64,000 bases of DNA from Thalassolituus maritimus (GCF_900156675.1 NZ_FTOH01000001.1:124001-188000); one strand, 5' to 3'; shown: positions 24,384 through 33,306, numbered from the stretch's first letter. The notes: generated by a model from the sequence alone, not told the origin. Program-made: numbers and translations.

Positions 24384-25196
24384 TCAGGAGGGGGCTAAAC
24401 TATTACAAAGGCTTGCCGGTACTCCCACTGCGGTGCTATTAGCTGGGATATCATCAAGAACAACAGCCCCAGCTCCAATTACACTATTATCTCCAATAGA
24501 AATGTTACCAAGAATAGTAGAGCCAGCCCCTAGAACCACTCCAGAACCAATTTTAGGGTGTCTGTCACCGGAACCATTTCCTTTACCACCTAAAGTAACG
24601 GAATGAAGTATTGATACGTTATTGCCAATAGTACTGGTCTCCCCAATGACAATTGAGTGGGCGTGGTCAAGGAAAATTCCAGAACCGAACTTCGCAGCTG
24701 GGTGTATATCTACTGAGTAAACCTCCGAGCATTTTGACTGAAGGTAGTACGCAATGTCTGTAAATTTTGTGCTGTAGAGGTTGTGTGATAGTCGATGAAT
24801 CTGAATAGCTATAAAGCCTTTATAGAAAAGATAAGCCTGAGCAATCGACTTGCATGCAGGGTCTTTATTGAATGTGGCAAGGAGGTCACTACAAGCAAGC
24901 TCTCCCAAGGATTGATTATCCCTATATATATCAACTAAGAAATGATAAATATTATAGAACTCCTCTGGGGTGCTTGAGATTGCTTTAGAAATTTTCCAGG
25001 CTAGTGAAGTATCTAGGTTTTCATGGCTCAATATGTGATCTTGATATAGAAAACTAACGTAGCTAGACGAATTAAGTTTGTGGACACCTTCAGCGTACAA
25101 TGAACTCCAAACAGATTTTTTACAGAGTTCACCTTCCGGTTTTTTGTTACCAATATTAGATGCTGGTAACTTCGAATCTTTAGTGGAAATATCCAT
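24384..25196 (-). CDS. CysE-like serine O-acetyltransferase (hexapeptide-repeat family)
   Basis: A 270-residue protein. The C-terminal half is the left-handed beta-helix of CysE: VDIHPAAKFGSGIFLDHAHS, then VIGETSTIGNNVSILHSVTL, GGKGNGSGDRHPKIGSG and VVLGAGSTILGNI. The catalytic DH (in FLDHAH) and the GDRHP motif are present. CysE transfers acetyl from acetyl-CoA to L-serine; paralogues acylate other hydroxyls. The N-terminal about 40 residues are variable. ATG 25196 lies eight bases after the SDR stop. It is the last gene of the five-gene operon. The true acceptor may be a product of the upstream enzymes rather than serine. Confidence 0.75.
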   Translation of the reverse strand: MDISTKDSKLPASNIGNKKPEGELCKKSVWSSLYAEGVHKLNSSSYVSFLYQDHILSHENLDTSLAWKISKAISSTPEEFYNIYHFLVDIYRDNQSLGELACSDLLATFNKDPACKSIAQAYLFYKGFIAIQIHRLSHNLYSTKFTDIAYYLQSKCSEVYSVDIHPAAKFGSGIFLDHAHSIVIGETSTIGNNVSILHSVTLGGKGNGSGDRHPKIGSGVVLGAGSTILGNISIGDNSVIGAGAVVLDDIPANSTAVGVPASLCNSLAPS

Positions 25197-25204
25197 ATAA
25201 AATC

Positions 25205-25963
25205 TCACGAGGATGAAACTGACAGGCCTGCAAATGCCTGGCACACAGGCATTACTTCAATATTGTTAATGTTTACGTGGCTGGGAAGGGAGCAAACCCA
25301 GCATATTATACTTGCTACATCTTCAGCCAATAATGGTTTCTTATTTTCGTATAGGCTATCCGCTCGTACAGCATCACCTTTAAATCTGGTCAAGGAAAAA
25401 TTGGTCTTGGAGAGTCCTGGATCAATATTGGTTATCCTCACATTTGTACCAAGAAGATCAGATTTTAATCCTCTAGCAAAGCTTTGTATGAATGACTTTG
25501 TCGCTCCATACACATTCCCACCCGGGTAAGGCCAGTTTCCTGCCGTAGATCCCAAGCTAACAATATGTCCTTTATTCCTTTCGACCATTCTGGGAAGTAT
25601 AGCGTGAGTAAGGCGTAACATACCCATTACATTAGTTTGAATCATGACATTCCAATCCTCAAAATTTGAATTCTGAGTTGGGTCGAGACCAAGCGCTAAA
25701 CCAGCACTATTAATGAAGATATCTATATCTCTATATTTCTCCGGTAGGTCTGTCAGAAATTTATCGACTGAAGTAGTAGATGACACATCGAGCTCTGATA
25801 TATGAACATCGCACATGGGCCTGAGCTCACTAGCAAGTTTGTCCAGTAGATCAAGTCGTCTCGATGCCAGAATTAATCTGTAGCTTCCTTGCTTTGCAAA
25901 TACTCTTGCACATTCCTCTCCGAAGCCAGAGGAAGCACCCGTTATTAATACGATATTATCCAT
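25205..25963 (-). CDS. YdfG-like short-chain dehydrogenase
   Basis: A 252-residue SDR with TGASSGFG (residues 8-15, cofactor loop), NSAG, Ser in LGSTAG and the catalytic YGATK. An arginine pair follows the second strand (ASRR), which favours NADP. The C-terminus INNIEVMPVCQAFAGLSV matches the YdfG family, which oxidises serine, allo-threonine and 3-hydroxy acids at the beta position. The gene is fourth in the operon, 21 bases after the permease. A 3-hydroxy amino or organic acid intermediate is the likely substrate class. Confidence 0.8.
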   Translation of the reverse strand: MDNIVLITGASSGFGEECARVFAKQGSYRLILASRRLDLLDKLASELRPMCDVHISELDVSSTTSVDKFLTDLPEKYRDIDIFINSAGLALGLDPTQNSNFEDWNVMIQTNVMGMLRLTHAILPRMVERNKGHIVSLGSTAGNWPYPGGNVYGATKSFIQSFARGLKSDLLGTNVRITNIDPGLSKTNFSLTRFKGDAVRADSLYENKKPLLAEDVASIICWVCSLPSHVNINNIEVMPVCQAFAGLSVSSS

Positions 25964-25984
25964 TTAAATCATCCCTAAAATATA

Positions 25985-26749
25985 CTAAGTTATACTGTTG
26001 TCAAAAATAAGCTTTGCCGCCATTATAAAGCAAACTACCACTAGTACTGGTCGTACTATGCTGGCACCATTTTTAACCACCATTCTTGCTGCTACTGTCG
26101 CGCCTATTAGTTGACCCAATATCATTGCTATTCCAATGGTCCAATAAACTTCTCCAAACATAAGAAAGTAGCATAGGGAAGATATGTTGCTAGATAAATT
26201 AAGTACTTTAGCATTTGCGGTAGCTTTAGAAATTCCAAAGCCTGAGAAAAGTACTAATGCTAAAATCATGAAGCTACCAGTACCTGGCCCAAAAAAACCG
26301 TCATAGAACCCGAGGACAGGGCAAATTAGTACTGAAAAAGATATCATTCCTAGCCTTACTTTACCTTTAGTGTCGTCTACCTTTTTTGAAAACAGAAAGT
26401 ACAATCCTATAGATATTAATAGGAATGGTAATACCTTAATTAATTTATCATTTCCTATGTCAAGAACCAGCCAGGTTCCAAAAACAGCTCCAATAAAGGT
26501 AAATATCACTGGAATAACTACGTACTTTAAATCAATTTCACCAGCTCGAACAAAATGATACGTCGCAACTAATGAGCCAAACGTGGCTTGAAATTTGTTC
26601 GTTGCCAAAGCCGAGCTGGCAGGAACCCCAGCGAATATTAACGAAGGTATTGTTACTAGCCCACCTCCGCCAGCAATTGTGTCCACCCAGCCAGCAATAA
26701 TGGCAATGGCGAATAGAACTGCTAAAACATCCAATCCCGAAAAATCCAT
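25985..26749 (-). CDS. TSUP (TauE/SafE) family permease
   Basis: A 254-residue protein with about eight transmembrane helices and the TSUP hallmark GWVDTIAGGGGLVTIPSL near residue 18, plus ALATNKFQATFGS and the second-half repeat GFYDGFFGPGTGSFM. TSUP members move sulfite, sulfonates or other small organic anions, often outward. GAGGTATATAAT precedes ATG 26749; a longer frame upstream would overlap the oxygenase gene. Being inside a sulfur/amino-acid oxidation operon, it probably exports the end product or a by-product such as sulfite. Confidence 0.8.
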   Translation of the reverse strand: MDFSGLDVLAVLFAIAIIAGWVDTIAGGGGLVTIPSLIFAGVPASSALATNKFQATFGSLVATYHFVRAGEIDLKYVVIPVIFTFIGAVFGTWLVLDIGNDKLIKVLPFLLISIGLYFLFSKKVDDTKGKVRLGMISFSVLICPVLGFYDGFFGPGTGSFMILALVLFSGFGISKATANAKVLNLSSNISSLCYFLMFGEVYWTIGIAMILGQLIGATVAARMVVKNGASIVRPVLVVVCFIMAAKLIFDNSIT

Positions 26750-26762
26750 ATTATATACCTCG

Positions 26763-27602
26763 TTAAAAACCTGAGATGGCCATATTTTTATCGTTATATT
26801 TATCGCCGTACGCCTGCACGTCTCTCGAAATGTATATTCTTCGAAGTTCTCTACTTGAGTATCGAGCATCGCTAGTGATGGCTCTTCGTCCATGAAGGGA
26901 ACGGCGATTATTGATGACTAATATTTGGCCCGGCTTTGTGATAATTTCTTTTATATTTTCATCGGCCACTTTTTTTAATTTCTCTACCGCCACTCTATGC
27001 TCATTGGTGTCGCAAAGTATTCCATCAAATCGAACGTGGAGGTCGTACATCCCGTTGGCATTCCTAGAAATCATTGGTCTGCACTCTGAGTGGGAGTCAG
27101 TATGACCAAAATGTGGAGGAATTAGTACTTTGTAGGCTTTATCGCTAAGCAAGTCTATAGTACTCCCATCTAGTTTTTCGAGAATAGTGTCGATATTAGA
27201 TATGTTGGTGCCAATATTTTGCTCGTTAGATATACAAAGTAGGGCTATATAGTCGGGTGGAAGATGTACATATGGAAGTTCGGAATGTAAGTCGAATTTT
27301 ACACCGTTGTTATAAGCGGGGGTTGATGCCTTAGACTCCAAAGGGTTAGGCTTTATCTTCATGATGATATCGCCTTCTTTTTCATGCTTTATTGGTGAGC
27401 CTAGTAGGCTACATATTGACAAAAATGTTTCATCAATTTCAGAGTTCTTATCAATCGGAAATTCGTCTATTAGAAAGAAACTTTGGTTTAATATTTCTTC
27501 TATAATTATTCTTTTATTAGATGAGTAAATCGAATTTTTTAATTCGGTATAATTTATCAGGTTTTCTTTATTAAGGTTTCCTGATGTTATAAAAGTATTC
27601 AC
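26763..27602 (-). CDS. Fe(II)/2-oxoglutarate oxygenase, clavaminate synthase/AsnO-like
   Basis: A 279-residue protein with the HxE iron motif in KFDLHSELPY (about residues 102-111) and the distal histidine in GQILVINNRRSLHGRRA. A downstream arginine for 2-oxoglutarate lies in RELRRIYISRD. HxE instead of HxD is the mark of the clavaminate synthase / AsnO / VioC branch of the TauD superfamily, which hydroxylates free amino acids. It is second in the operon, 16 bases after the thiol dioxygenase gene. A beta-hydroxylated or desaturated amino acid product is the best prediction; substrate unknown. Confidence 0.75.
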   Translation of the reverse strand: MNTFITSGNLNKENLINYTELKNSIYSSNKRIIIEEILNQSFFLIDEFPIDKNSEIDETFLSICSLLGSPIKHEKEGDIIMKIKPNPLESKASTPAYNNGVKFDLHSELPYVHLPPDYIALLCISNEQNIGTNISNIDTILEKLDGSTIDLLSDKAYKVLIPPHFGHTDSHSECRPMISRNANGMYDLHVRFDGILCDTNEHRVAVEKLKKVADENIKEIITKPGQILVINNRRSLHGRRAITSDARYSSRELRRIYISRDVQAYGDKYNDKNMAISGF

Positions 27603-27618
27603 TATCCATAGCTCCTGA

Positions 27619-28107
27619 TTAAGGTTTGATGAGAGTTACTTCGTTGCTTTTAATTTCTGGTATATATAGGTGCAGAGAAATTGAGTCGGTGTTAGGGCTG
27701 GACAATCTATGGAGAAAATTCCCTCCTCCAATGTGACAGCTATCTTTGTGTGTGGATATGGTTTCAACTGATAGTCGTCTTGCTTCCCACTTTGAATAGC
27801 GTTCTTCAACTAACTCTCCAGCAACGCAAGTCATAAAGCAGTCGGATTTTGCATGGTCGTGAATTAACGATTTCTGTCCCTTTTTCCAGCAGATAAGAAC
27901 CAGCTCGAAAGAATCATTCCGATAGATCGAGTTTCTAGAATAGGATTCTTCGTCAATGAAGTAATGTAGATACTCTTCTTCATTACCAGTGATTATTTTT
28001 TTTGAGTTAATTAATATATCAAAGTAGCAGAGCTTTGAGTTGACACTGTCGGCTAACTTCCTTATTAGTCTGGATTTTTCCAAATCTAAACTTACATCTA
28101 TATCCAT
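27619..28107 (-). CDS. Cysteine dioxygenase-like thiol dioxygenase
   Basis: A 162-residue cupin with the type I cysteine dioxygenase motifs: YSRNSIY (Tyr and Arg that position the substrate carboxylate), LICWKKGQKSLIHDHAKSDC with the HDH iron ligands, FLHRL (third His) and SLHLYIPE with the conserved Tyr. It is shorter than most bacterial CDOs (about 200). The enzyme would oxidise cysteine, or a related thiol, to a sulfinate. AGGGA lies six bases before ATG 28107. First gene of the five-gene operon. Confidence 0.8.
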   Translation of the reverse strand: MDIDVSLDLEKSRLIRKLADSVNSKLCYFDILINSKKIITGNEEEYLHYFIDEESYSRNSIYRNDSFELVLICWKKGQKSLIHDHAKSDCFMTCVAGELVEERYSKWEARRLSVETISTHKDSCHIGGGNFLHRLSSPNTDSISLHLYIPEIKSNEVTLIKP

Positions 28108-28561
28108 ATATTTTCCCTATTAATTTATATTTATCCATTTATAAACTCGGGACGATAGTACTCTGCACTATGTTTGGTTGCGAGTTTATTTCTCTGAACG
28201 ATTAGTTCCGTTGGTAGAAACAGACCTATCGCGCCGCTAATTAGGAGTGCCTTTTTTTTATACTGCGTTAGTGCTAGTTTTATACGGGAAAAAGAAATTC
28301 AGGCGCCATTTACGTTTTATATGCTAGTTTCATGTGAGGCTGCATTTGGACTGCGCCGGTGATCAGGTTTAAAAATTATGACAGGCAGTATCGAATAGCA
28401 GAAACCGTTTAACTGTATATTATGCGCCAGGACACCCAAGGCTCCTTGCTGAATGAGCAATTGTTTCTGGGATGCAACGAAGTTAACTAAAATTTAATCT
28501 GACGGGCTCCAGCCTAAAACGCGTGGCTGTTAGTTCAGGTATAAATTTACTGAATTTATTC
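28108..28561. other. Intergenic region between sulfur operon and integrase
   Basis: 454 AT-rich bases without a convincing gene on either strand. The part next to 28107 must carry the promoter of the minus-strand five-gene operon (TTTATAAAT near 28140 is a possible -10 on that strand), but no clear -35 was found. The part next to 28561 is the 3' flank of the integrase gene. Confidence 0.5.
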
Positions 28562-29815
28562 CTACTTTATTATGCTATCAAAAACCTTTCTGCGTGAACC
28601 TCCACCAATCGCGGTGACATTAGTCGCGCATTTCTCAATATGTTCAGACCACCATTCCATCATGGTTGTGCGACGTTTGATGTAGTCACTGCGGTTATAT
28701 GCGGCTCTTACCTCGTTTTTGTCTACGTGAGCCAATGCGGCTTCGATTAAGTCATGATCGAAGCCTTGTTCGTTAAGTGTTGTACTTCCCAGAGCTCTTA
28801 AACCGTGAGCCACCAGCTTGTTTTCGTAGCCCATACGCTTAAGTGCCATATTGGCAGTTTGAGCGTTCATATGGCTTCTCGGGTTACGATCTGCGGGGAA
28901 TATATGCTCCCTGTGGCCACTGATAGGTTTTAGCTCTTCCAGGATGGCTAAGGCCTGAGGCGTAAGAGGAACGCTGTGTGTACGTCGCTTTTTCATTCGT
29001 TCAGCGGGAATAATCCAGAGCTTCTGATCGAAGTCGATTTCATCCCATTTGGCTCCAGCTGCCTCGCTTGGGCGAGCAAGCGTGTGCAGTTGCCATTCTA
29101 TTAAACAGCGAGTAACAAATTTAATGCTCGCACGACTAATGGAACGCATTAGAGCAGGGAGTTCTTCGGGTTTGATCGTTGGCGCATTTTGCTTTTTTGG
29201 TGCTGAAAATGCCTTTCCTATACCTGCTAGTGGGTTGTGTTGGATAACACCGGTATTCACTGCATAAATCATGATTTCATTTAGGCGCTGGCATAGCCTC
29301 TTAACTGTCTCCAGGTTGCCTTTTGCTGCGATGGGGCGGAGCACGGCAATTACCTTCTGCGCAGTTAGCTTACTAACTGGGTAGCCTCCCAGAGAAGGGA
29401 ACACATGAAGTGCCAGAGAGTTCCAGGTGCTGTTGGCATGGCCCTCTGTAATTGACGGGCGTTTAATATCAAGCCATTGCTCAGCAAGTTTCTCTAGTGT
29501 GTTGTTGAGTTCAGCAGTGCGCTCAGCGACTTGAGATTCGCGGTGATCCTTGGGATCAATATCCTGGGTAAGTAACTGGCGAGCTTCGTCCCGTTTGAGT
29601 CGGGCCTGAGCGAGCGAGACCTCAGGGTAATTACCAAATCCCAGGTTAGTGCGCTTTTTTGTGTATGGCTGTTGGTAGTTGAATATCCAGACTTTTGAGC
29701 CAGTGTTTTTGATTCGAAGGGCTAATCCGCGACCATCAGACAGGTTGTACTCCTTGTCCTTAGGCTTTGCGTTTCGGATTTCGACATCCGTCAGTGGGGT
29801 GGTTGTCTTGGCCAT
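28562..29815 (-). CDS. P4-type tyrosine integrase of the genomic island
   Basis: A 417-residue protein. It has the N-terminal DUF4102 arm-binding domain (LTDVEIRNAKPKDKEYNLSD, GRGLALRI), a SAM-like core-binding domain and a C-terminal catalytic domain. Active-site residues are Arg in LARPSEAAGAKW, HxxR in HGLRALGST, His in LAHVD and the nucleophile Tyr in AAYNRSDY. The start is 163 bases from the 3' end of ssrA, the usual target of such integrases. The upstream gap carries TGTTAC repeats that may be arm-type sites. It defines the right end of the island. Confidence 0.92.
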   Translation of the reverse strand: MAKTTTPLTDVEIRNAKPKDKEYNLSDGRGLALRIKNTGSKVWIFNYQQPYTKKRTNLGFGNYPEVSLAQARLKRDEARQLLTQDIDPKDHRESQVAERTAELNNTLEKLAEQWLDIKRPSITEGHANSTWNSLALHVFPSLGGYPVSKLTAQKVIAVLRPIAAKGNLETVKRLCQRLNEIMIYAVNTGVIQHNPLAGIGKAFSAPKKQNAPTIKPEELPALMRSISRASIKFVTRCLIEWQLHTLARPSEAAGAKWDEIDFDQKLWIIPAERMKKRRTHSVPLTPQALAILEELKPISGHREHIFPADRNPRSHMNAQTANMALKRMGYENKLVAHGLRALGSTTLNEQGFDHDLIEAALAHVDKNEVRAAYNRSDYIKRRTTMMEWWSEHIEKCATNVTAIGGGSRRKVFDSIIK

Positions 29816-29816
29816 T

Positions 29817-29883
29817 GTAACACTGGAATCCTGTTCTTCAGTCGGTGTTACATTGAATGTTACATCGGATCTCGGATGTTACC
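29817..29883. repeat. TGTTAC repeats upstream of the integrase
   Basis: TGTTAC occurs in direct orientation at 29846, 29858 and 29877, and inverted (GTAACA) at 29817. Short repeats next to the int start and the att end are typical of integrase arm-type binding sites and may also autoregulate int. Confidence 0.45.
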
Positions 29884-29909
29884 AAACCTCTGTGGACGTT
29901 AGTGGATAC

Positions 29910-29945
29910 AAAAAAGGCCTTAAACCGCGTGGTTTAAGGCCTTTT
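29910..29945 (-). terminator. ssrA: ssrA intrinsic terminator
   Basis: GGCCTTAAACC-gcgt-GGTTTAAGGCC, eleven perfect pairs, flanked by an A-run that reads as a U-tract on the minus strand, 33 bases beyond the tmRNA 3' end. Because the island inserted at the ssrA 3' end, this terminator may now be island-supplied. Confidence 0.8.
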
Positions 29946-29977
29946 CGGAAGTCTTTGGACTTGCCTGGACTTCAATT

Positions 29978-30336
29978 TGGTGGAGATGGCGGGATTTGAA
30001 CCCGCGTCCGCCAATCCTCCACTAGAGGATCTACATGCTTAGTCTTCTCTATTGATTTAGTTCGTCACGGGCCGAGAGACAGGCCGTTCGGAACGAGCTG
30101 GATTACGTTTAGTCCTTTGGCTCCCAGCAAAGCCTCCGGACGATCCTGTAGGGCTGCGCCCTCGTCCCCCGGTTACAGGAACCCGGGTTCGGAGGTAAGC
30201 GGGGCTATTAGGCCGCTAGTGCGTAAGATTCGTCGTTTGCGAATATTTAAATGTACAACGTTTATTTACGAGATCGTCGTACGCTCTCGGCATGCACCCA
30301 TAGCTTTGTAATCAACGTCGAATCCAGATCATCCCC
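29978..30336 (-). ncRNA. ssrA: tmRNA (ssrA)
   Basis: About 359 nt on the minus strand. The 5' end reads GGGGATGATCTGGATTCGAC and the 3' end GGGTTCAAATCCCGCC followed by ATCTCCACCA. These form the alanyl-tRNA-like acceptor and T arms, with CCA encoded. The tag frame lies at 30240-30208: resume codon GCA, peptide ANDESYALAA, stop TAA. tmRNA and SmpB rescue stalled ribosomes and mark the nascent chain for proteolysis. smpB lies directly upstream. The 3' end is the presumed attachment site of the island. Confidence 0.93.
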
Positions 30337-30388
30337 GAATTCTGGTCGCTCTCAGCCAGGAGCTGGATCATTTCTGATCCTTGTTCTT

Positions 30389-30416
30389 TAGATAGGGTTA
30401 ATTAGTGGAAGTTCAA
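30389..30416 (-). promoter_or_regulatory. Possible ssrA promoter
   Basis: On the minus strand TTGAAC (30416-30411), 16 bases and TATCTA (30394-30389) form a moderate sigma-70 promoter about 50 bases before the mature 5' end, which would leave a short leader for processing. Confidence 0.4.
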
Positions 30417-30458
30417 CCCCAGAACAGTCGCTAATGTAGCACAGGTTGCAGTGAGCTG

Positions 30459-30941
30459 TCAGCGCACCGAGTGCTTCATAATGCGTTCTTTCTGCTTCGC
30501 CCAGTCACGGTCTTTGGCCGTGTTGCGCTTGTCATGGCTCTGCTTACCTTTGGCGAGGGCAATCTCGGCTTTGACGTGATGCCCTTTCCAGTAGAGTGCA
30601 GTGCAGACACAGGTATAACCTTTCGCCTGTACCTTCTGTGAGTAACGCTCAATCTCACGACGATGCAGCAGCAACTTGCGCTGGCGGCGAGGTTCAGCAA
30701 CAACGTGCGTTGATGCCTGAGTCATCGGTGTAATCTGGGCGTTATGCAGCCAGGCTTCACCACGATGAAACTCGATAAAGGAATCCAGCAGCTGAACTTT
30801 GCCTTCACGAATCGATTTCACTTCCCAGCCGACCAGCTCAAGACCTGCTTCGAGCTTATCTTCCAGAAAGAAATCGTGTTTGGCCTTTTTGTTCAGCGCG
30901 ATTGTTGAGGAGCCGCTATTGGCTTTTTTCTTTTTACTCAT
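30459..30941 (-). CDS. smpB: SsrA-binding protein SmpB
   Basis: A 160-residue protein with the complete SmpB signature: [35 protein letters not shown], the [19 protein letters not shown] strand pair and a basic C-terminal tail [20 protein letters not shown]. It binds the tRNA-like part of tmRNA and places the tail in the decoding centre. Length is normal. It lies immediately upstream of ssrA in the same direction, the ancestral arrangement. Confidence 0.95.
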   Translation of the reverse strand: MSKKKKANSGSSTIALNKKAKHDFFLEDKLEAGLELVGWEVKSIREGKVQLLDSFIEFHRGEAWLHNAQITPMTQASTHVVAEPRRQRKLLLHRREIERYSQKVQAKGYTCVCTALYWKGHHVKAEIALAKGKQSHDKRNTAKDRDWAKQKERIMKHSVR

Positions 30942-31045
30942 CGCGCCAGTATAACTGACAGTGAGTCTGAAGGGCAGAGGGGTGCGCTTGAGGCAAGCGT
31001 TTAAATTTCGGACAATAGCCCCTTCGCAGAATAAGGATAATGGTA

Positions 31046-32521
31046 ATGACGTCAGATAAGCGCGGTATGCATGGTATCTGGGCTAGTCGCTGGACATTCA
31101 TTCTTGCGGCCGTGGGTTCGGCTGTAGGATTAGGTAATATCTGGAAGTTCCCTTACATCACCGGTGAATACGGGGGTGGGGCATTCGTGATGGTGTATCT
31201 GCTGTGCATTCTGTCGGTAGGTATCCCGGTCATGATGGCCGAGGTGTTGTTGGGGCGTAAGGCCCGGATGAGCCCGATTAATACGATGCATCGCCTGACT
31301 ACCAAGTACAAAGCGCCAGAGTTTTTCTCGGGCATCGGCTGGATGGGCGCGGTCGCAGGTTTCTTTATTCTGTCGTTTTATAGTGTCATCGCTGGCTGGA
31401 CGCTTTATTACTCTCAGGCGATGGTGACTGGCACCTTTGTAGATATCAGCGCCGAAGATGCAGGCGCCTTGTTTGGTGGTTTGCTGGCAGATCCGGCGAC
31501 TCTGATTGGTTATCACACACTGTTTCTTTTTCTCGTAGGATTTGTCATTTCACGAGGCGTTCACCGTGGGCTGGAAACGTCTCTACGTTTGTTGATGCCG
31601 CTTCTGTTTGTGATGTTGCTGGTGCTGCTGGGATACAGCCTGACTACCCCAGGGTTCAGTCAGGGGTGGGATTTCCTGTTTCGTTTTGAGCCTGAAAAGC
31701 TGACTCAGGAAGCGATTATCACTGCCCTTGGACACTCATTCTTTACGCTGTCGCTGGGCATGGGCGCCATCATGGCTTACGGCGCCTACATGCCGGCGAA
31801 CTCCAGACTGGGTAAAACCATTCTTACCGTAGGCGCACTCGATACACTGGTAGCTCTGGTCGCGGGTCTGGTGATCTTCCCGATCGTTTTTTCAAATGGT
31901 CTTGAACCCGGTGCGGGTCCGGGACTGATGTTCCAGACATTACCTATTGCGTTTGGTCAGTTGCCTGGCGGTGTTGTTATTGGTACGACCTTTTTTGTGC
32001 TGGTGGCAATTGCAGCCTGGAGTTCGGCTATTTCTTTAGCAGAGCCTGCGGTGGCCTGGGCAGTAGAGAAAGGGTTCAGCCGTGGTCGTGCCACGATCGC
32101 CGTTTGCGCGTTGGCTTGGATGATGGGGTTGGGTACTGTGATGTCATTCAATCACTGGGAGAACCATCAGTATTTCGTTACTGTGTCAGGAGTCGATGCT
32201 GAAGGTGACGTGCAGCAGGATGACTTTTTACTGTACGCGGATGTCGCCGTTTTAAAGGAAACATTGGGCTCAACAGGTGGGCTTGAGTACGAAGTGAAAG
32301 GTAAAACCTTCTTCGATGTACTCGACTTCCTGACGACGAACATCCTCCTGCCAGTGGGCGGTGTGCTGATATCTCTGTTTGTCGGGTGGTTTATGACCCG
32401 CAGAGCCATTGCAGATGAAGCACGTATGAAAAGTGAGCGGCTGCTTACTCTCTGGCGCTTTATGATTCGAGTTGTATCGCCGCTCGCGGTATTATTCGTG
32501 TTTTATCATGGCCTTCTGTGA
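31046..32521 (+). CDS. Sodium-dependent transporter, NSS (SNF) family
   Basis: A 491-residue protein with the NSS signature in helix 1 ([20 protein letters not shown]), where unwound residues bind Na+ and substrate. About twelve hydrophobic helices follow. Bacterial homologues import amino acids or related amines with sodium, which fits a marine lifestyle. ATG 31046 lies eight bases after AAGGA; an ATG two codons upstream is too close to it. A soluble loop of about 60 residues near 380-430 lies before the last helices. The substrate cannot be read from sequence. Confidence 0.88.
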   Translation: MTSDKRGMHGIWASRWTFILAAVGSAVGLGNIWKFPYITGEYGGGAFVMVYLLCILSVGIPVMMAEVLLGRKARMSPINTMHRLTTKYKAPEFFSGIGWMGAVAGFFILSFYSVIAGWTLYYSQAMVTGTFVDISAEDAGALFGGLLADPATLIGYHTLFLFLVGFVISRGVHRGLETSLRLLMPLLFVMLLVLLGYSLTTPGFSQGWDFLFRFEPEKLTQEAIITALGHSFFTLSLGMGAIMAYGAYMPANSRLGKTILTVGALDTLVALVAGLVIFPIVFSNGLEPGAGPGLMFQTLPIAFGQLPGGVVIGTTFFVLVAIAAWSSAISLAEPAVAWAVEKGFSRGRATIAVCALAWMMGLGTVMSFNHWENHQYFVTVSGVDAEGDVQQDDFLLYADVAVLKETLGSTGGLEYEVKGKTFFDVLDFLTTNILLPVGGVLISLFVGWFMTRRAIADEARMKSERLLTLWRFMIRVVSPLAVLFVFYHGLL

Positions 32522-32566
32522 GGCCTTAATGATGTGCCCTATTGAATTAACAGTTGGTTGAGTCAG

Positions 32567-32998
32567 ATGACCCGAATATCGCGAAGCGCGCTTGTTTTAC
32601 ATACCGCAGAGCAAATGTTTGACCTGGTGAATGACGTGCGTCGGTACCCTGAATTCCTTCAGGGCTGCGAATCGACGCATGTGATCGATGAGTCTGAGGA
32701 TTTTATCGAGGCCAGGCTAACGCTCGCCAAAGCCGGTTTTGAGCAGAGCTTTACGACGCGTAATGAACTCAATCGCCCGGAAACGATGAAAATCAGTCTG
32801 GTTGAAGGGCCATTCAGCAAATTTACCGGTACCTGGCACTTTCAGAAGCTGTCTGATGAGGCCTGCAAAGTAACGCTTGAGCTTGAGTTTGAAATGGCCA
32901 GCCGCATTGCCGGAGCCGCCATGGGAGCCCTATTTAAGCAGGTAGCCGGAATGATGGTCGATGCGTTTGTTAAGCGCGCGAAGGAAATATATGAGTGA
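32567..32998 (+). CDS. ratA: RatA-like START/SRPBCC protein
   Basis: A 143-residue single-domain SRPBCC/polyketide-cyclase protein with the RatA motifs TAEQMFDLVNDVRRYPEFLQG, GPFSKFTGTWHF and the C-terminal amphipathic helix GALFKQVAGMMVDAFVKRA. The E. coli homologue was reported to associate with the 50S subunit; mitochondrial relatives bind coenzyme Q. The annotated start is ATG 32567. rnfH overlaps by eight bases, the conserved ratA-rnfH pairing beside smpB. Confidence 0.85.
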   Translation: MTRISRSALVLHTAEQMFDLVNDVRRYPEFLQGCESTHVIDESEDFIEARLTLAKAGFEQSFTTRNELNRPETMKISLVEGPFSKFTGTWHFQKLSDEACKVTLELEFEMASRIAGAAMGALFKQVAGMMVDAFVKRAKEIYE

Positions 32999-33296
32999 CG
33001 AAAAAATTCAGGTTGAGGTGGCGTACGCCTTGCCTGATAAGCAAAAAATTATCGCGATTGATGTCGTGCCGGGCACAACCATGATTCAGGCTGTTGAGGC
33101 ATCCTGCATCGTGGATGAATTTCCAGAGCTGGATCTGAGTGCTGCCAAGTTTGGAATTTTCGGTAAGGCAGTGCGTTCGCCTGACAGTGAAATACTGAAA
33201 GCAGGGGATCGGGTAGAGATATACCGTCCCCTGATTATTGATCCTAAGCAGGCGCGAGCAAACCGCGCTGCTAAGGCCAAAAAAGCCGAAGAGTAA
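32991..33296 (+). CDS. rnfH: RnfH family (UPF0125) protein
   Basis: A 101-residue beta-grasp (ubiquitin-like) protein: VEVAYALPDKQKIIAIDVVP, GIFGKAVRSPDSEILKAGDR and VEIYRPLIIDPKQAR. AAGGA lies six bases before ATG 32991, and the gene overlaps ratA. Its biochemical role is not settled; it is the partner gene of ratA in gammaproteobacteria. The stop codon lies within a perfect palindrome shared with bamE. Confidence 0.85.
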   Translation: MSDEKIQVEVAYALPDKQKIIAIDVVPGTTMIQAVEASCIVDEFPELDLSAAKFGIFGKAVRSPDSEILKAGDRVEIYRPLIIDPKQARANRAAKAKKAEE

Positions 33297-33306
33297 TTAC
33301 TCTTCG
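33287..33306. repeat. Perfect 20-base palindrome across the rnfH and bamE stop codons
   Basis: CGAAGAGTAATTACTCTTCG spans the two abutting stop codons (TAA plus and TAA minus). As a result both proteins end Glu-Glu. It may help 3' end formation for both convergent transcripts. Confidence 0.7.

Noticed and set aside
1-29978. Complete prophage
   Set aside because: No capsid, portal, terminase or tail genes; only satellite-type genes are present.
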